A stretch of DNA of 64,000 nucleotides from positions 744,001-808,000 of the forward strand of contig NZ_CP012371.1 in NCBI RefSeq assembly GCF_000619905.2, written 5' to 3'. Below are positions 37,463 through 48,100 of the stretch, in pieces. The stretch's first letter is position 1; the number at the start of each line of letters is the position of its first letter. This stretch comes from Nitrosospira briensis C-128. GTDB lineage: Bacteria > Pseudomonadota > Gammaproteobacteria > Burkholderiales > Nitrosomonadaceae. The notes beneath the pieces were generated by a model, which worked only from the letters and a program-made list of their open reading frames with translations, was not told the origin of the DNA and searched no databases. The position numbers and the translations under genes are program-made.

Positions 37463-37709
37463 ACCGTTCAGGCTGCAAAACATTTATTTCACCCGCCCCA
37501 TACTTCATTGAAGTTCAGTTGCTCAGTTGCAACTGCCCCATGTGTTCGCTCACCCCTTGACAACATCTCGGCCGCAGGACATCATTCACTGAGGAATTAC
37601 ATGTTCATGGGATTCTTTATCATTCCCATGAATTTCCCGAGCGTCAATCAACGCTGCTGAATTTCCTCTTTTTTAACAAACTCTTCCTGTATTCGGAGAA
37701 TTGCAACCT

Positions 37710-37994
37710 ATGCCACGACAAAAAGGCATAACCCTGCTCGCGCTATTGTTGATTGTTTTTGCTACAGCAATGACATACTGGATATGGCGGGCCCATACCC
37801 AGGTATCCCTGGAGATCGCGCTTTCCTGCCGCCTGCCTACTGCTGAGGCCTGCGCCTCAGCCAAGGCGCGTTATATGAATAGTTTTTATGCTGCATGGTT
37901 TTCGCAGATGTTTCCATGGATTCTGCCGTTTCTTCCAGCTTTTATCTATGTATTCTTTTTTCGCTGGCTGCGCAGAGACAAGCGATCTTTGTAA
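37710..37994 (+). CDS. Small hypothetical membrane protein, 94 aa
   Basis: A protein with two transmembrane helices (about residues 7-27, GITLLALLLIVFATAMTYWIW region, and 66-86, FPWILPFLPAFIYVFFF) separated by a loop with two Cys (LSCRLPTAEAC), which may face the periplasm and form a disulphide. The start is taken as ATG 37710 (ggag 11 bases before); a TTG three codons upstream is possible. I do not recognise the family. Confidence 0.55.
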   Translation: MPRQKGITLLALLLIVFATAMTYWIWRAHTQVSLEIALSCRLPTAEACASAKARYMNSFYAAWFSQMFPWILPFLPAFIYVFFFRWLRRDKRSL

Positions 37995-38161
37995 GGATTG
38001 AGAACCCGAGTGGTTTTGCGGTCAAATCAGGTACGGCAATAGCGGTGAGTGAACTCATGCAGCACAATAGGCATCGCCTACGCGCCCCCACGATTCAGGA
38101 CTTGTACCATTACCTCGGCTATTCAGGCTGGACGCATAGATGGGATTTGAATGGATATAAG

Positions 38162-38632
38162 CTACTCCCATATTTCGCGCCATTCCCAAGGGGGAGAGGA
38201 ATAAGGGTCAGCCCATAATCCTCGCTTGGCGGCCTTGGCTTCATCCTCGACGGGGTCGAGGGTCGGGTCTTCCACATAACGGTCGTATACCCACGCCATG
38301 CCGCGTCTCACCTGTTCCTCGCCGGCATCGACATCACCGCAGCGGACCTTCGCAAACATGCGGCCATACTGGTCCTTGCCTTTCGGAAACACCGTCACTT
38401 TTTCCCAAAAACACAGATCAGAAAGGGATTGCCTTGAACGCGTGCCGAAGGGCTGGTTTGTTTCGGGCGCGTCGATTCCCGCCAGGCGGACCCTTACCCA
38501 CTCATTGTTTATTATCACGGTAAGGTTATCGCCATCCGTGATATGGATTACCTTGCCGGTGAGATCCGCGCGGGCCAAGCCGGGGAAGGCGATAAATATA
38601 ACCAGCGCAAGAGCAACAAGGGGATGCTGCAT
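38162..38632 (-). CDS. Secreted thermonuclease (SNase-like)
   Basis: A 156-residue staphylococcal-nuclease-fold protein, a Ca2+-dependent phosphodiesterase acting on DNA and RNA. Signal peptide 1-22 (ends LARA). Catalytic elements: ITDGDNLTVIINN (~31-43), VRLAGIDAPETNQPFG (Arg and Asp/Glu, ~48-63), KDQYGRMFAKV (Arg, ~86-96) and the C-terminal AKAAKRGLWADP that closes the OB-fold family. Probably periplasmic or secreted. Single gene facing the small membrane protein. Confidence 0.92.
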   Translation of the reverse strand: MQHPLVALALVIFIAFPGLARADLTGKVIHITDGDNLTVIINNEWVRVRLAGIDAPETNQPFGTRSRQSLSDLCFWEKVTVFPKGKDQYGRMFAKVRCGDVDAGEEQVRRGMAWVYDRYVEDPTLDPVEDEAKAAKRGLWADPYSSPPWEWREIWE

Positions 38633-38752
38633 GTCCGGTACCTATTCTGCTGGTAGTGCTCAAGATTATTACTAATGGCGCCTACTGTGGCAAGAGTGGC
38701 AAGAGTGGTCTTCATGAATTATAACTGCCGTTTGCGATCGTAGCGTCCAGTA

Positions 38753-39910
38753 TCATGCTTCCAGTACAGTCAGCGGCAGTTCGGTCTGGTGTGCCATGCC
38801 CATGCTCTGCAAGGTGCTGCCCGAAGATAACGAACTGGCACGGACGCCCAGCAATCGTAATTTGTGCTTCAGTGGCGTGCGCCGCAGGCATTCTTCCGCC
38901 GCTCGGCGAATTGCAATAGCATCGGCCGCAGGAAAGGATAAGGTAATATCGCGGGTTATGGTGCGGAAATCTTCGTACCGTACCTTGATGCTGATGGTTT
39001 GGGCAACGTAACCCCTGCGCTGGAGGTCTTTTGCCAGGTCTGCACAAAGGCCCGTAAAGATTTCTGACAGAATGGAGCGATCATGCTGAACGTGCAGATC
39101 TCTTTCGAATGTCGTTTCGCGACTGATCGACTTGGGTTCTGAATTCACCATTACCGGCCGCTCATCAATGCCATGGGAAGCTTCTTGCAGCCAACGGCAA
39201 TAGCTGCGGCCGAAGTGCCTTTGAAGAAGCGCAGCGTCAACTTGTGCCAACTCACCGATAGTAGTAATGCCGAGCATCGCCAGCTTTTGAGTGGCTTTTG
39301 GCCCGATTCCACTGATTTTGCTGACTGGAAGAGGCCATATCCGGCGCGGGATATCTGCTGGATTCAGGATGATGAGACCATCCGGTTTCTCAAGATCGGA
39401 GCAGATTTTCGATAACAGCTTGTTGGGGGAAATACCAATGGAGCAGGAAAGCCCGGTACTGTCACGCACAGTCTGTTTGATGCGCTGGGCAAGTATCAGC
39501 ACATCACCCTGCAGTTCGCTCAGGTCGATGTAAATTTCGTCAATGCCATGGTCTTCAATATGGGGAGCAACAGCCGCAACGGCTGCTTTGAACAGTCGTG
39601 AATAGTGGCGATATGCGCTGAAGTCGGCAGGCAGCAAGATGGCATCCGGCGCAAGCCGTGCGGCTTTCATCAGGCCCATACCCGAGGAGACGCCGAAAAC
39701 ACGCGCTTCATAGGTAGCGGTAGTGATCACGCCTCTGCCGACATAGTCCCGCAACCGGACGAAACGCCTACTGCCGTCTTCGAGGATATCCGGCTGCTGG
39801 TCACTCCGCCCGCCAATCACAACCGGCGCGCCGCGCAATTCTGGGTAGCGAAGCAGCTCGACCGATGCGTAGAATGCATCCATATCAAGATGAGCAATAC
39901 GCCGGCACAA
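38753..39910 (-). CDS. dinB: DNA polymerase IV
   Basis: Y-family translesion polymerase, 385 residues. Catalytic palm motifs: HLDMDAFYASVE (residues 8-19), GIDEIYIDLSEL (~123-134) with the second Asp/Glu pair, and SIGISPNKLLSKICSDLEKP (~157-176). The helix-hairpin-helix region SGIGPKATQKLAMLGITTIG (~199-218) and the little-finger domain with RETTFERDL (~265-273) follow. The last 30 residues lack an obvious clamp-binding motif, though LPLTVLEA may serve. It begins 50 bases downstream of the permease gene on the same strand, so it is probably cotranscribed. No LexA box could be confirmed. Confidence 0.95.
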   Translation of the reverse strand: MCRRIAHLDMDAFYASVELLRYPELRGAPVVIGGRSDQQPDILEDGSRRFVRLRDYVGRGVITTATYEARVFGVSSGMGLMKAARLAPDAILLPADFSAYRHYSRLFKAAVAAVAPHIEDHGIDEIYIDLSELQGDVLILAQRIKQTVRDSTGLSCSIGISPNKLLSKICSDLEKPDGLIILNPADIPRRIWPLPVSKISGIGPKATQKLAMLGITTIGELAQVDAALLQRHFGRSYCRWLQEASHGIDERPVMVNSEPKSISRETTFERDLHVQHDRSILSEIFTGLCADLAKDLQRRGYVAQTISIKVRYEDFRTITRDITLSFPAADAIAIRRAAEECLRRTPLKHKLRLLGVRASSLSSGSTLQSMGMAHQTELPLTVLEA

Positions 39911-39960
39911 CTTAGCAGCCCCTTGGTTAAATCAGAAGCAATAAAATTGATGATTTTTCA

Positions 39961-42462
39961 TCAAACTTTACGCAGTGTCATAAGCGGCGGCGTCGAGAGT
40001 GCGGAGCGAGTGCCCATCAGCCCCGCTGCGGTCACGCCCACAACCCCTGCAAATAAGCCGGTCAGCCATATCCACGGGTTGAATGTATAGCTCAGATTCA
40101 ACGCATATTCGCCCACGACATACCCCAGCGCGTTGGCGCCTGCCGCGGCAAAAAGCCCGGCAAGGCCCCCCAATATGGCGAATTCGGCTGCCCATGCGCC
40201 CGCAAGTTGCCGACGCTTCGCGCCCAACGTGCGGAAAATAGCGGCCTCATGAATTCTCTCATCCTGAGTAGAGACAATGGCGGCATACAATACCGTCAGT
40301 CCCGCCAGTAATGTAAAAAGGAAAACAAATTCGATCGCCTTAGTCACTTGTTCAATTACCTTCTGGACCTGGCTGATGATGTTCGCAACATCAAGCACAA
40401 GCAGGTTGGGGAAGGCTTTGATCAGTTGATTCGTCACTTCTATCTGCTGAGACGGCAGATGGAAACTGGTGATATAGCTCACCGGGTATTTCTCCAGCAC
40501 ACCCGGCGGCGCCACTACAAAAAAATTGACGCGAAACGAATCCCAATTTACTTTTCGCAAGCTGGTCACCTTTGCGGTAAATACGCTGCCCGCCACATCG
40601 TAAGTCAGACTGTCGCCCAGCTTGATGCCGATTGTCTTCGCGATATCCTCCTCCATGGATAGTTCCGCTTTTCCGCTGTCTCCCTTTTTCCACCAGTGAC
40701 CGCTGACAATCTGATTGTCACTCTGCATTTCGTCCGCCCAGGACAGATTGAACTCACGTTCCACGAGTCGTTTCGCGCGGATGTCCGCATATTCACCCGA
40801 CGCGATCGACTTGCCATTGATCTCCGTCAAACGTCCGCGCACCATTGGAAAGACGGGTGGGCGTTCCATGTTATGCTGGCTAAAAAATGCCGCCAGTGGC
40901 TGCAATTGGTCTTCCTGTATATTTATCAGAAAATGATTGGGCGCATCCGGCGGCAGGCTGGTACGCCAATCCTGCAGCAGATCATCCCGGATAAGCGTCA
41001 GCGCGAGCATCGCCATCAACCCCAATCCCAATGCGACGGCCTGAACCACGCTGGAAGTCGCGCGCCGGCGGATACTGGCCAATCCGTAGCGCCATGCGCC
41101 TGCTGTATGAACACGCATGTGCGTGAGGGCCTTTAACAGCAGCCATCCAATCAAGCCAAAAACCGCGATCGCCGCAACGAACCCGCCGATGACAGACATA
41201 CCCAGGCGCACGTCGCCGGCTTTCCATAAAAACAATACCGATAACGCAGCCAACCCCAGCCCATAGCCGGTAATGCTGAAGGTATTCGGCATACCGATAT
41301 CGCGTCGCAATACGCGTAGCGCCGGCACGCTTCGCAAATTGAGCAGGGGCGGCAATGCAAACCCAAGTAGCAGCACCATGCCGGTCAACAACCCGTGCAC
41401 GCCAGGCCATATACTGGGCCACGGCAATTCAGCTTCCACCAACCCTGAAAGCCAAAAAGTCAGCGCCTCCTGCGAAACAAAACCGAGCAGGCATCCTGCC
41501 CCGCTGGCGATCAACCCCAGTGTAATAAAATGATACAGGTACAGGCGTAGCATGGCCCCCTGGCTGGCGCCCAGGCAACGCATGACCGCGCAACCGTCAA
41601 GATGGCGCTGAGTGAAACGCCGTACGGCAAGCGCTACCGCCGCAGCCGCCAGTACTACGCTTGCCAGCGCGGCCAGGCTGAGGAATTTTTCCGCGCGCTC
41701 CAGAGCGGCCTTGATTTCAGGACGAGCATCGCGAATCCCCTCTATCCTTTCCCCAAGCATCAAATGCGATTGAGCCCATCTCCGGAAATTCTCCACGTCG
41801 CCGGATTCTCCAGAAACCAGAAGACGATAGCCGATCCGGCTACCCTCCTGCACCAACCCGGTTGCGGGCAGGTCGGCTGCATTGATCAGCACCCGGGGCC
41901 TCAGATTGAGGAAGCCGATGGAATAGTCCGGCTCCTGCGTTATCAGTGCGGCAACAGTTAGGTGTACCGCGCCCACCTCTATCTTATCGCCGCGATGCAG
42001 ATCAAGGCGGACCATGAGCTTCTCATCCACCCATGCCGAGCCAGGCGCCGGAATTGCATTTGCAACCCGTGTGGCTTCAGGGGATACATTGCTGAAGTCC
42101 TCGGTGATACGTAAGGTACCGCGCAAAGGATACCCAGCGGTGACGGCCTTGATCTCCGTCAGTAAATTGCTCTCCCCCTTCCCGGTCATACTGGGGAATT
42201 TAAGCGCAGTGGAAACAGCTAGCCCCAGCCGTTTCGCTTCATCGGCATAACGCGGGGCCAGCGGATGGTCTGAAAAAACGATCAGGTCTGCGCCAAGCAA
42301 CTGATTTCCCTGGCGGGAAAGCGCCAATTGCACACGATCGGCAAAAAAACCGACCGTGGTCATCCCCCCGATCGCAATAACCAGCGCGAACGTCAGTACA
42401 CGTAACTCCCCCGCACGCCAATCGCGGCGAAGCATCCGAAAAGAAAGCCTGAAAATGTTCAT
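39961..42462 (-). CDS. FtsX-like ABC permease (YbbP type)
   Basis: An 833-residue membrane protein with an N-terminal helix (~20-38), a large periplasmic MacB-PCD-like domain, then FtsX cores: helices near 270-290, 310-335, 350-372, 395-415, 425-450 and a C-terminal block of three (~720-740, 760-790, 795-815). Motifs such as RRFTQRHLDGCAVMRCLGAS and HEAAIFRTLGAKRRQLAGAW are the FtsX repeats. This is the YbbP family, normally paired with the YbbA ATPase; no such ATPase gene is adjacent here, so it must use a partner encoded elsewhere. Probable role in extracting lipids or lipoproteins from the membrane. Confidence 0.88.
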   Translation of the reverse strand: MNIFRLSFRMLRRDWRAGELRVLTFALVIAIGGMTTVGFFADRVQLALSRQGNQLLGADLIVFSDHPLAPRYADEAKRLGLAVSTALKFPSMTGKGESNLLTEIKAVTAGYPLRGTLRITEDFSNVSPEATRVANAIPAPGSAWVDEKLMVRLDLHRGDKIEVGAVHLTVAALITQEPDYSIGFLNLRPRVLINAADLPATGLVQEGSRIGYRLLVSGESGDVENFRRWAQSHLMLGERIEGIRDARPEIKAALERAEKFLSLAALASVVLAAAAVALAVRRFTQRHLDGCAVMRCLGASQGAMLRLYLYHFITLGLIASGAGCLLGFVSQEALTFWLSGLVEAELPWPSIWPGVHGLLTGMVLLLGFALPPLLNLRSVPALRVLRRDIGMPNTFSITGYGLGLAALSVLFLWKAGDVRLGMSVIGGFVAAIAVFGLIGWLLLKALTHMRVHTAGAWRYGLASIRRRATSSVVQAVALGLGLMAMLALTLIRDDLLQDWRTSLPPDAPNHFLINIQEDQLQPLAAFFSQHNMERPPVFPMVRGRLTEINGKSIASGEYADIRAKRLVEREFNLSWADEMQSDNQIVSGHWWKKGDSGKAELSMEEDIAKTIGIKLGDSLTYDVAGSVFTAKVTSLRKVNWDSFRVNFFVVAPPGVLEKYPVSYITSFHLPSQQIEVTNQLIKAFPNLLVLDVANIISQVQKVIEQVTKAIEFVFLFTLLAGLTVLYAAIVSTQDERIHEAAIFRTLGAKRRQLAGAWAAEFAILGGLAGLFAAAGANALGYVVGEYALNLSYTFNPWIWLTGLFAGVVGVTAAGLMGTRSALSTPPLMTLRKV

Positions 42463-42751
42463 GGAACCCTGCTGTAAGTACAGTGGCTAATTATTTGTGA
42501 GTGCTCAGGAAATCTGTCGTTAAATCTTGCAGGGGCTCACGCTAGCGAGAGCCCCGATTCGGGAGAAAGATGGGATTACCCGGTTACAGGCACTCCTTCC
42601 CGGTACCGCGAAGCATAATTTAACGATCCAAGGTTTCAGAAAGGGAAATATTCATGGTTGTCATGGCTCCACCTTAAAAGTAAGCTATAACCATAATGGC
42701 AAAATTCGCTGGTGTTCACAACCATAATCAACAGCATTCGGATTTGCAGCA

Positions 42752-42808
42752 GTAGGTCGGGCTCCGCCCGACGATCAAAGAAACGATGTCGGGCGGAGCC
42801 CGACCTAC
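42752..42808. repeat. GC-rich palindrome, copy 1 (REP-like)
   Basis: Perfect 21-bp inverted repeat gtaggtcgggctccgcccga(c) with a 15-base spacer, the most intact of three copies. It would make a very stable RNA hairpin and could protect or end transcripts. Confidence 0.7.
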
Positions 42809-42991
42809 CATCGTGAGCGTAATTTAATCAGGCGTTGCGTAGTTGGGTTTGATAACTGAAACCCCATAGTACCGGGGCAGTTTTTTTACCCCATCCCCTT
42901 ATCGCTTCCAATACGGGCTTCAATCGCCACCCTTCTCTATTAAAGGTATTCGTAGCGTACAGGTTCTGCTGGTGAGCGTTCCGGATAATCA

Positions 42992-43038
42992 CTCCGCCCG
43001 ACGATCAAAGAAACGATGGCGGGCGCAGCCCGCCCTAC
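42992..43038. repeat. GC-rich palindrome, copy 2, truncated
   Basis: Retains ctccgcccgacgatcaaaga and a right arm diverged to ggcgggcgcagcccgcccta; the outer left arm is lost. Confidence 0.6.
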
Positions 43039-43198
43039 GGTGAGCGTAATTTAGTCCGGCAGCTTCCAATCTCTTCAGCCGATCCGCAAGCCTGTTTGAA
43101 TTGAAGCGATATTTTTCGGTGCGATATCAAATCCCGATAGCGGCGTTTGCCAGCATCAGCGAAATCGCGCGTAATCAACAAAACTCGGAGTTGCAGCG

Positions 43199-43253
43199 GT
43201 AGGTCGGGCTCCGCCCGACGATCGAGGAAACGATGGCGGGCGGAGCTCGCCCA
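43199..43253. repeat. GC-rich palindrome, copy 3
   Basis: Left arm gtaggtcgggctccgcccga identical to copy 1; the right arm has several changes (gcgggcggagctcgcccac). It lies 17 bases beyond the stop codon of allophanate hydrolase and may terminate the guanidine operon. Confidence 0.65.
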
Positions 43254-43269
43254 CCGTAAGCGTAATTAA

Positions 43270-45147
43270 TCAGGTGTTGCCTAGCTGTTGCATGTAAGCT
43301 CGCCAGCCTCCAAACCGGCTGATATCCTCCGCATCTCCCACCGCATATCCCTCACACAGAAAACTCTGCACTGCGTCGCCATTTGCCAGGGTAATGGTAC
43401 CGATGCCCAGAGGCGCAGGAATACCCGCCACAAAACTGCCGAATTCCCGCGTGGGTAATTCCCACACTTCGACTTCGATGGCGCTTCCTTGTTCATTCTT
43501 TTCCACCCGCACCAATCCGGGACGATAGGGCGGCCCGCCCGGTAGCGCGTAAAGTTTATAGTCTGGTGAAGTCGTGGTGCTCAACACCAAGCGTCCGCTG
43601 CGGCTGGTCAGTTGTTCGTTCAACGGGAGACCAAACAGGTGCGCGCCACAAACCGCCACGCGCACGTGACCGGACTGCTGATCGGATTGCGGTGCCTGTG
43701 ATGAACCCGGGATCAAGAGCTGTTCCGGCAAACCCTCTTCTCGCAGGTAAATGCCGGTGGCCCCGAGGGGCAGCGCATAGGCTTGTTGCAGGCGCCCTGC
43801 GAGATGCAGCAGCATCTCATCCTGGTGGGCTGGCGCTGCAAGGGTTATGCCAAACGGTAGCCCATCATCTTGAAAACCAGCGGGCACCGCTACCGCCAAA
43901 TAGTCCAGCAGATTCATGAAGTTGGTGTAGTAACCAAGATTTGCATTGAGGCGCATGGGGTCCTGCTGCATCGCCTGGATCGTATAAATGGTCCCGGCGG
44001 TGGGCGTCAGTAGACAATCTACTTCGGTCCAGGCTCGATCAGTCTGCCGTTTAAGCCCGCGCAAGCGGTATGTCCCATTATAGGCGTCGGCAGCCGAGTA
44101 CCGTTTGGCGCTACCCATTATTTCGCGTACCGGCGCAATGATCTGCTCGCTATGCGAGTCAAAGAATTGCTGAATCGCCGCATAACGCTCGGCCACCCAA
44201 GGGCCCTCATAGAGTAAGCGCGCTGCTTCCAGAAAGGGCGCAAAGTCTATCTCAACAGATTTGCCGCCCAAACCTTGCAGTTTTACGATAGCCTCGCTGA
44301 ACAGCCGTTCGTACTCTTGATTACCGAAGAATTGCAATTGGTCCTTGCGGGGAATACCAAAGCGAAAACCAAGTTCGGAAAAGCGCTGTGTAGCAGAATT
44401 ATGGCCGCGACCTTGTCTCGCTCGCGAATAAATGTCTTCAGCATCGTAGCTGGCGGTGACTTCAAGAACTCGCTCAGCATCGTTTGCGGTAAGGGCAAAG
44501 ATGGAAACACAGTCAAGCGAGCGACAGGCGGGCACCACTCCGCGCGTCGAAAGCCAGCCCCCGGTTGGCTTATACCCGATAAGATTATTGAATGCAGCGG
44601 GCACCCTGCCGGAACCGGCGGTGTCGGTTCCCAGGCTGAAGCATACCCAGCCTTTCGCCACGGCCACCGCCGAGCCGGAGCTCGACCCACCCGAAATATA
44701 ATCGGGATTGAACGCATTGCGGCAAGCCCCGTAAGGAGAGCGAGTACCATTTAACCCGGTTGCAAACTGATCGAGATTGGTTTTGCCGATAGGAATTGCG
44801 CCCGCGTCAATCAATCTCTGCACCACCGTTGCGCTACGCTGCGATGTATAGGCAAAACCCGGGCAAGCCGCCGTGGTCGGTACGCCTGCCAGATCGATGT
44901 TGTCCTTGATGGCAAAAGGGATACCGTAAAGCGGCAGCGCCGCCTTATCCGCGGTCCTCGCCTTGGCCTCCACCGCACTGGCATAGCCTCTCAGTGCCTC
45001 AAGCGGCAGTTTATATATCCATACATGGGCCGTATCGTTCTGGATCAGCGCATGCACCGCTTCCACCATCTGACTGGGTGTGAACTCGCCGCTGGCATAG
45101 CGCTGCAGCATCGAGGGTATGTCGCCCAGAGGCATCAATTCGTTCAA
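43270..45147 (-). CDS. atzF: Allophanate hydrolase
   Basis: Hydrolyses allophanate to two ammonia and two CO2, the last step of this pathway. 625 residues. The amidase-signature half has the Lys of PFAIKDNIDL (~91-100) and the Ser motif ISGGSSSGSAVAVAKG (~170-185), giving the Ser-cisSer-Lys triad. The C-terminal ~150 residues (VRVAVCGAHLFGLPLNEQLT onward) are the small domain found only in allophanate hydrolases. A TTG start at 45147 is supported by the aggagg located in the end of the upstream gene, one base after whose stop this gene starts. Last gene of the riboswitch-controlled operon. Confidence 0.95.
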   Translation of the reverse strand: MNELMPLGDIPSMLQRYASGEFTPSQMVEAVHALIQNDTAHVWIYKLPLEALRGYASAVEAKARTADKAALPLYGIPFAIKDNIDLAGVPTTAACPGFAYTSQRSATVVQRLIDAGAIPIGKTNLDQFATGLNGTRSPYGACRNAFNPDYISGGSSSGSAVAVAKGWVCFSLGTDTAGSGRVPAAFNNLIGYKPTGGWLSTRGVVPACRSLDCVSIFALTANDAERVLEVTASYDAEDIYSRARQGRGHNSATQRFSELGFRFGIPRKDQLQFFGNQEYERLFSEAIVKLQGLGGKSVEIDFAPFLEAARLLYEGPWVAERYAAIQQFFDSHSEQIIAPVREIMGSAKRYSAADAYNGTYRLRGLKRQTDRAWTEVDCLLTPTAGTIYTIQAMQQDPMRLNANLGYYTNFMNLLDYLAVAVPAGFQDDGLPFGITLAAPAHQDEMLLHLAGRLQQAYALPLGATGIYLREEGLPEQLLIPGSSQAPQSDQQSGHVRVAVCGAHLFGLPLNEQLTSRSGRLVLSTTTSPDYKLYALPGGPPYRPGLVRVEKNEQGSAIEVEVWELPTREFGSFVAGIPAPLGIGTITLANGDAVQSFLCEGYAVGDAEDISRFGGWRAYMQQLGNT

Positions 45148-45148
45148 T

Positions 45149-48100
45149 TTAATCCTCCTGAATCACCAGCAGCAACTGGCCGGCGGACACATGTCCGCCT
45201 ACCTTGCAGAAAAGCTGACCAATCGTGCCGCTCACTATCGCTTCCACGGCAAACTCCATTTTCATCGATTCAACGATAAGAACCGGCGTTCCCGCTTCGA
45301 CATGTTGCCTCTCCTCGACGAGCAGTTTCCATACCGTGCCGGTCACATGCGAGCTGATCGCATGCGCCCCATCCGGAAGGTCCAGTTCGCTTTGCGCATC
45401 GGCTTCCTCAAGGGTAATCTCGCTCACATACTCAACCTTGCCCTCGGCATCCCAGCGTTCGCGCTCGGCTTCAAACGCAGCTTGCTGTTTTGCCTTGAAA
45501 GCGCTGATCGACGCCGCATTCTCTTGCAGAAAGGCATTATATTGTTTCAAACTGAACCGGTTTTCTTCCACGCGCAGCTTGAAGTGTCCAGTGATGAAAT
45601 CGCGGCGCAGCTTGAGCAACTCGCTCTCGCTCACTGGATAGAATCTGATCTGATCGAAGAATCGCAGCAGCCAGGGTTTGCCATCCTTGAAATCAGCGGT
45701 CTGACGATAGCGATTCCACATCTGTACGGTGCGCCCAACAAACTGGTAACCGCCAGGACCTTCCATGCCATATATGCATAGATACGCCCCGCCTATGCCT
45801 ACCGCATTTTCAGGTGTCCAGGTACGGGCAGGGTTATACTTCGTAGTGACCAGACGGTGGCGGGGATCGACCGGGGTCGCGACCGGCGCACCCAGGTACA
45901 CGTCGCCCAACCCCATCACCAGGTAGCTCGCCTCGAACAGGATGCGCTGCACTTCCTCGATGCTGTCCAGTCCGTTTATCCGGCGAATGAATTCGATATT
46001 GCTCGGGCACCATGGCGCGTCGCTTCGCACGGATTGCATGTATTTATCGATCGCCAACCGCGTTGCCGCGTCATCCCATGACAACGGCAAATGCACGATA
46101 CGTGTGGGAATCTCCAGGTGTTCGATGTCCGGCAGCTTCTTTTCCGCTGCAATCAAAGAATCCAGCAGCTTATCCCGCGCCAGCAGGCGTGAATCGAAAT
46201 GGATTTGCAAAGTCCGGATGCCGGGCGTCAGATCCAGGATGCCTTTCAGGCTGCCGTTATCGAGGGCAGACTGTACCCACTCCATGAGAGCATGGGCACG
46301 GAAGCGCAGATTGAGATCGAGTTCAGGCGGACCATATTCAACCAGCAGGTTCTTGTCTCCCGCCTGGCGATATACTACCTGTATCTGCTGGGCAGTCTGC
46401 GGGATAGCGTGGAGAATGGGTGTCGTTGTTGTCGCCGCTGCCGTGGCCGGTGTTTTCCGTTCGATTTCCGGCAGAATGGGCTTCGGCACCCGGAGGTTTT
46501 CGATGGTGGTATCCTGCAATTTTTCGAGTGCAAGCGCCTCGTCCATTGAAACCCGGCGGAAACGGACACTATCGCCCGGCTTGAGCTGGCCCATTTTCCA
46601 CAATTCAGCCTGAATTATCGTAACGGGACAGACAAACCCGCCCAGGCTTGGACCATCCGGGCCGAGAATCACGGGCATATCGCCAGTAAAGTCCACCGTG
46701 CCGATAGCATATGCATTGTCATGGATGTTGGACGGATGCAGCCCCGCTTCGCCGCCATCGCTTCGAGCCCATTTTGGTTTGGGACCGATCAGGCGTACGC
46801 CGCTGCGACTTGAATTGTAGTGAACCTCCCAGTCAACAGCGAAGAGTATCCGAATGTCCTCTTCGGTAAAAAAATCCGGCGCTCCGTGCGGGCCATAAAG
46901 CACGTCGATTTCCCATTTATCACTGTAATGAGGAACCAGCTCCTCCGGTAACAGGTTTCCAGCACCGTTCGCACGGGCGCGGGTGTCATCATGGTCTGAA
47001 GTATCACTGGCATCGGCCGCAACGATATGCAGCACATCGCCGGTAAGCAGAGTCCGACCAGCATGGCCGCCAAACTGTCCGAGGGTGAAGGTGGATTTGC
47101 TGCCCAGATAGTCAGGAACCTGGAAACCGCCCTGAACCGCCAGATAGGCGCGGCAGCCATTGCCCACGAGCTTTCCGAATTGTAATATTGCACCCGCCTT
47201 GACTGGATACGATCGCCAAAAGGTCAGCGGCTCGCCATCCAGGCGCACCTCCATCGGTGCGCCGCACACCGCAATCATAGAGTCGCAGTTGAAACGCAGT
47301 GTCGGGCCAGCCAGGGTGATCTCAAGCCCGGCCTTATCTTCGGCGTTTGCAACCAGCCGATTGGCCAAGCGGAAGGCCAACCCATCCATCGGGCCGGATA
47401 GCGGCACGCCGATATTCCAGTAGCCCGTTCGGCCTGGGTAATCCTGCACCGTGGTCTGTACGCCAGGGCTCATCACATCGACGGTATGAGCAGAATAACG
47501 GAAACCATTCAGGAAGCTCGTCGTGTGCTGTCCGCCGTGAAACACCGCGCCGCGCAGGATCTGCTTGAGATAACCCACGTTGGTTTCAATGCCATTCAGC
47601 GCGGTAGCGTCCAATGCGGCCAGGAGTCTGGCGATGGCTTGCTCACGGTCTGCCGCGTGCACGATTATTTTCGCCAGCATCGGGTCATAGAACGGCGAGA
47701 CCTCGACGCCGCGTTCCACCCAGGTTTCAACCCGCGCCACAGACGCGGGCGGGAACTCCGCCGAGGTGAGCGTACCGCAGGATGGCTGAAAATCCTTCGC
47801 GGGGTTCTCGGCGTATACCCGCACTTGGATTGACACGCCCCGTGGTTCGATATGGAACGAATCCAGGGACGGCAACTCTCCGGCAGCCTGCCGAACCATC
47901 CACTCCACCAGGTCGATACCGGTCACCTCCTCTGTCACGCCATGCTCGACCTGCAACCGGGTATTTACCTCAAGGAAATAAAATTCGCTGGTGGAGGCAT
48001 CGAAAATATATTCCACCGTACCCGCCGACTGGTAGTTGACCGTTTTACCCAACCGTACCGCCGCATCCAGTAGCGCCTGGCGTACACGCGAAGGCAAGTG

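Larger units (their letters stand above)
42463..43269. other. Repeat-rich intergenic region
   Basis: Contains three GC-rich palindromes and a duplicated ~110-bp block (listed separately). No coding region is supported; the sequence lies between the diverging ends of two minus-strand transcripts, downstream of allophanate hydrolase and upstream of the YbbP-type gene. Confidence 0.6.

Noticed and set aside
42752-43253. CRISPR array
   Set aside because: Only three copies, each an inverted repeat, unequal spacing, and spacers related to each other; no cas genes. REP-like palindromes explain it better.
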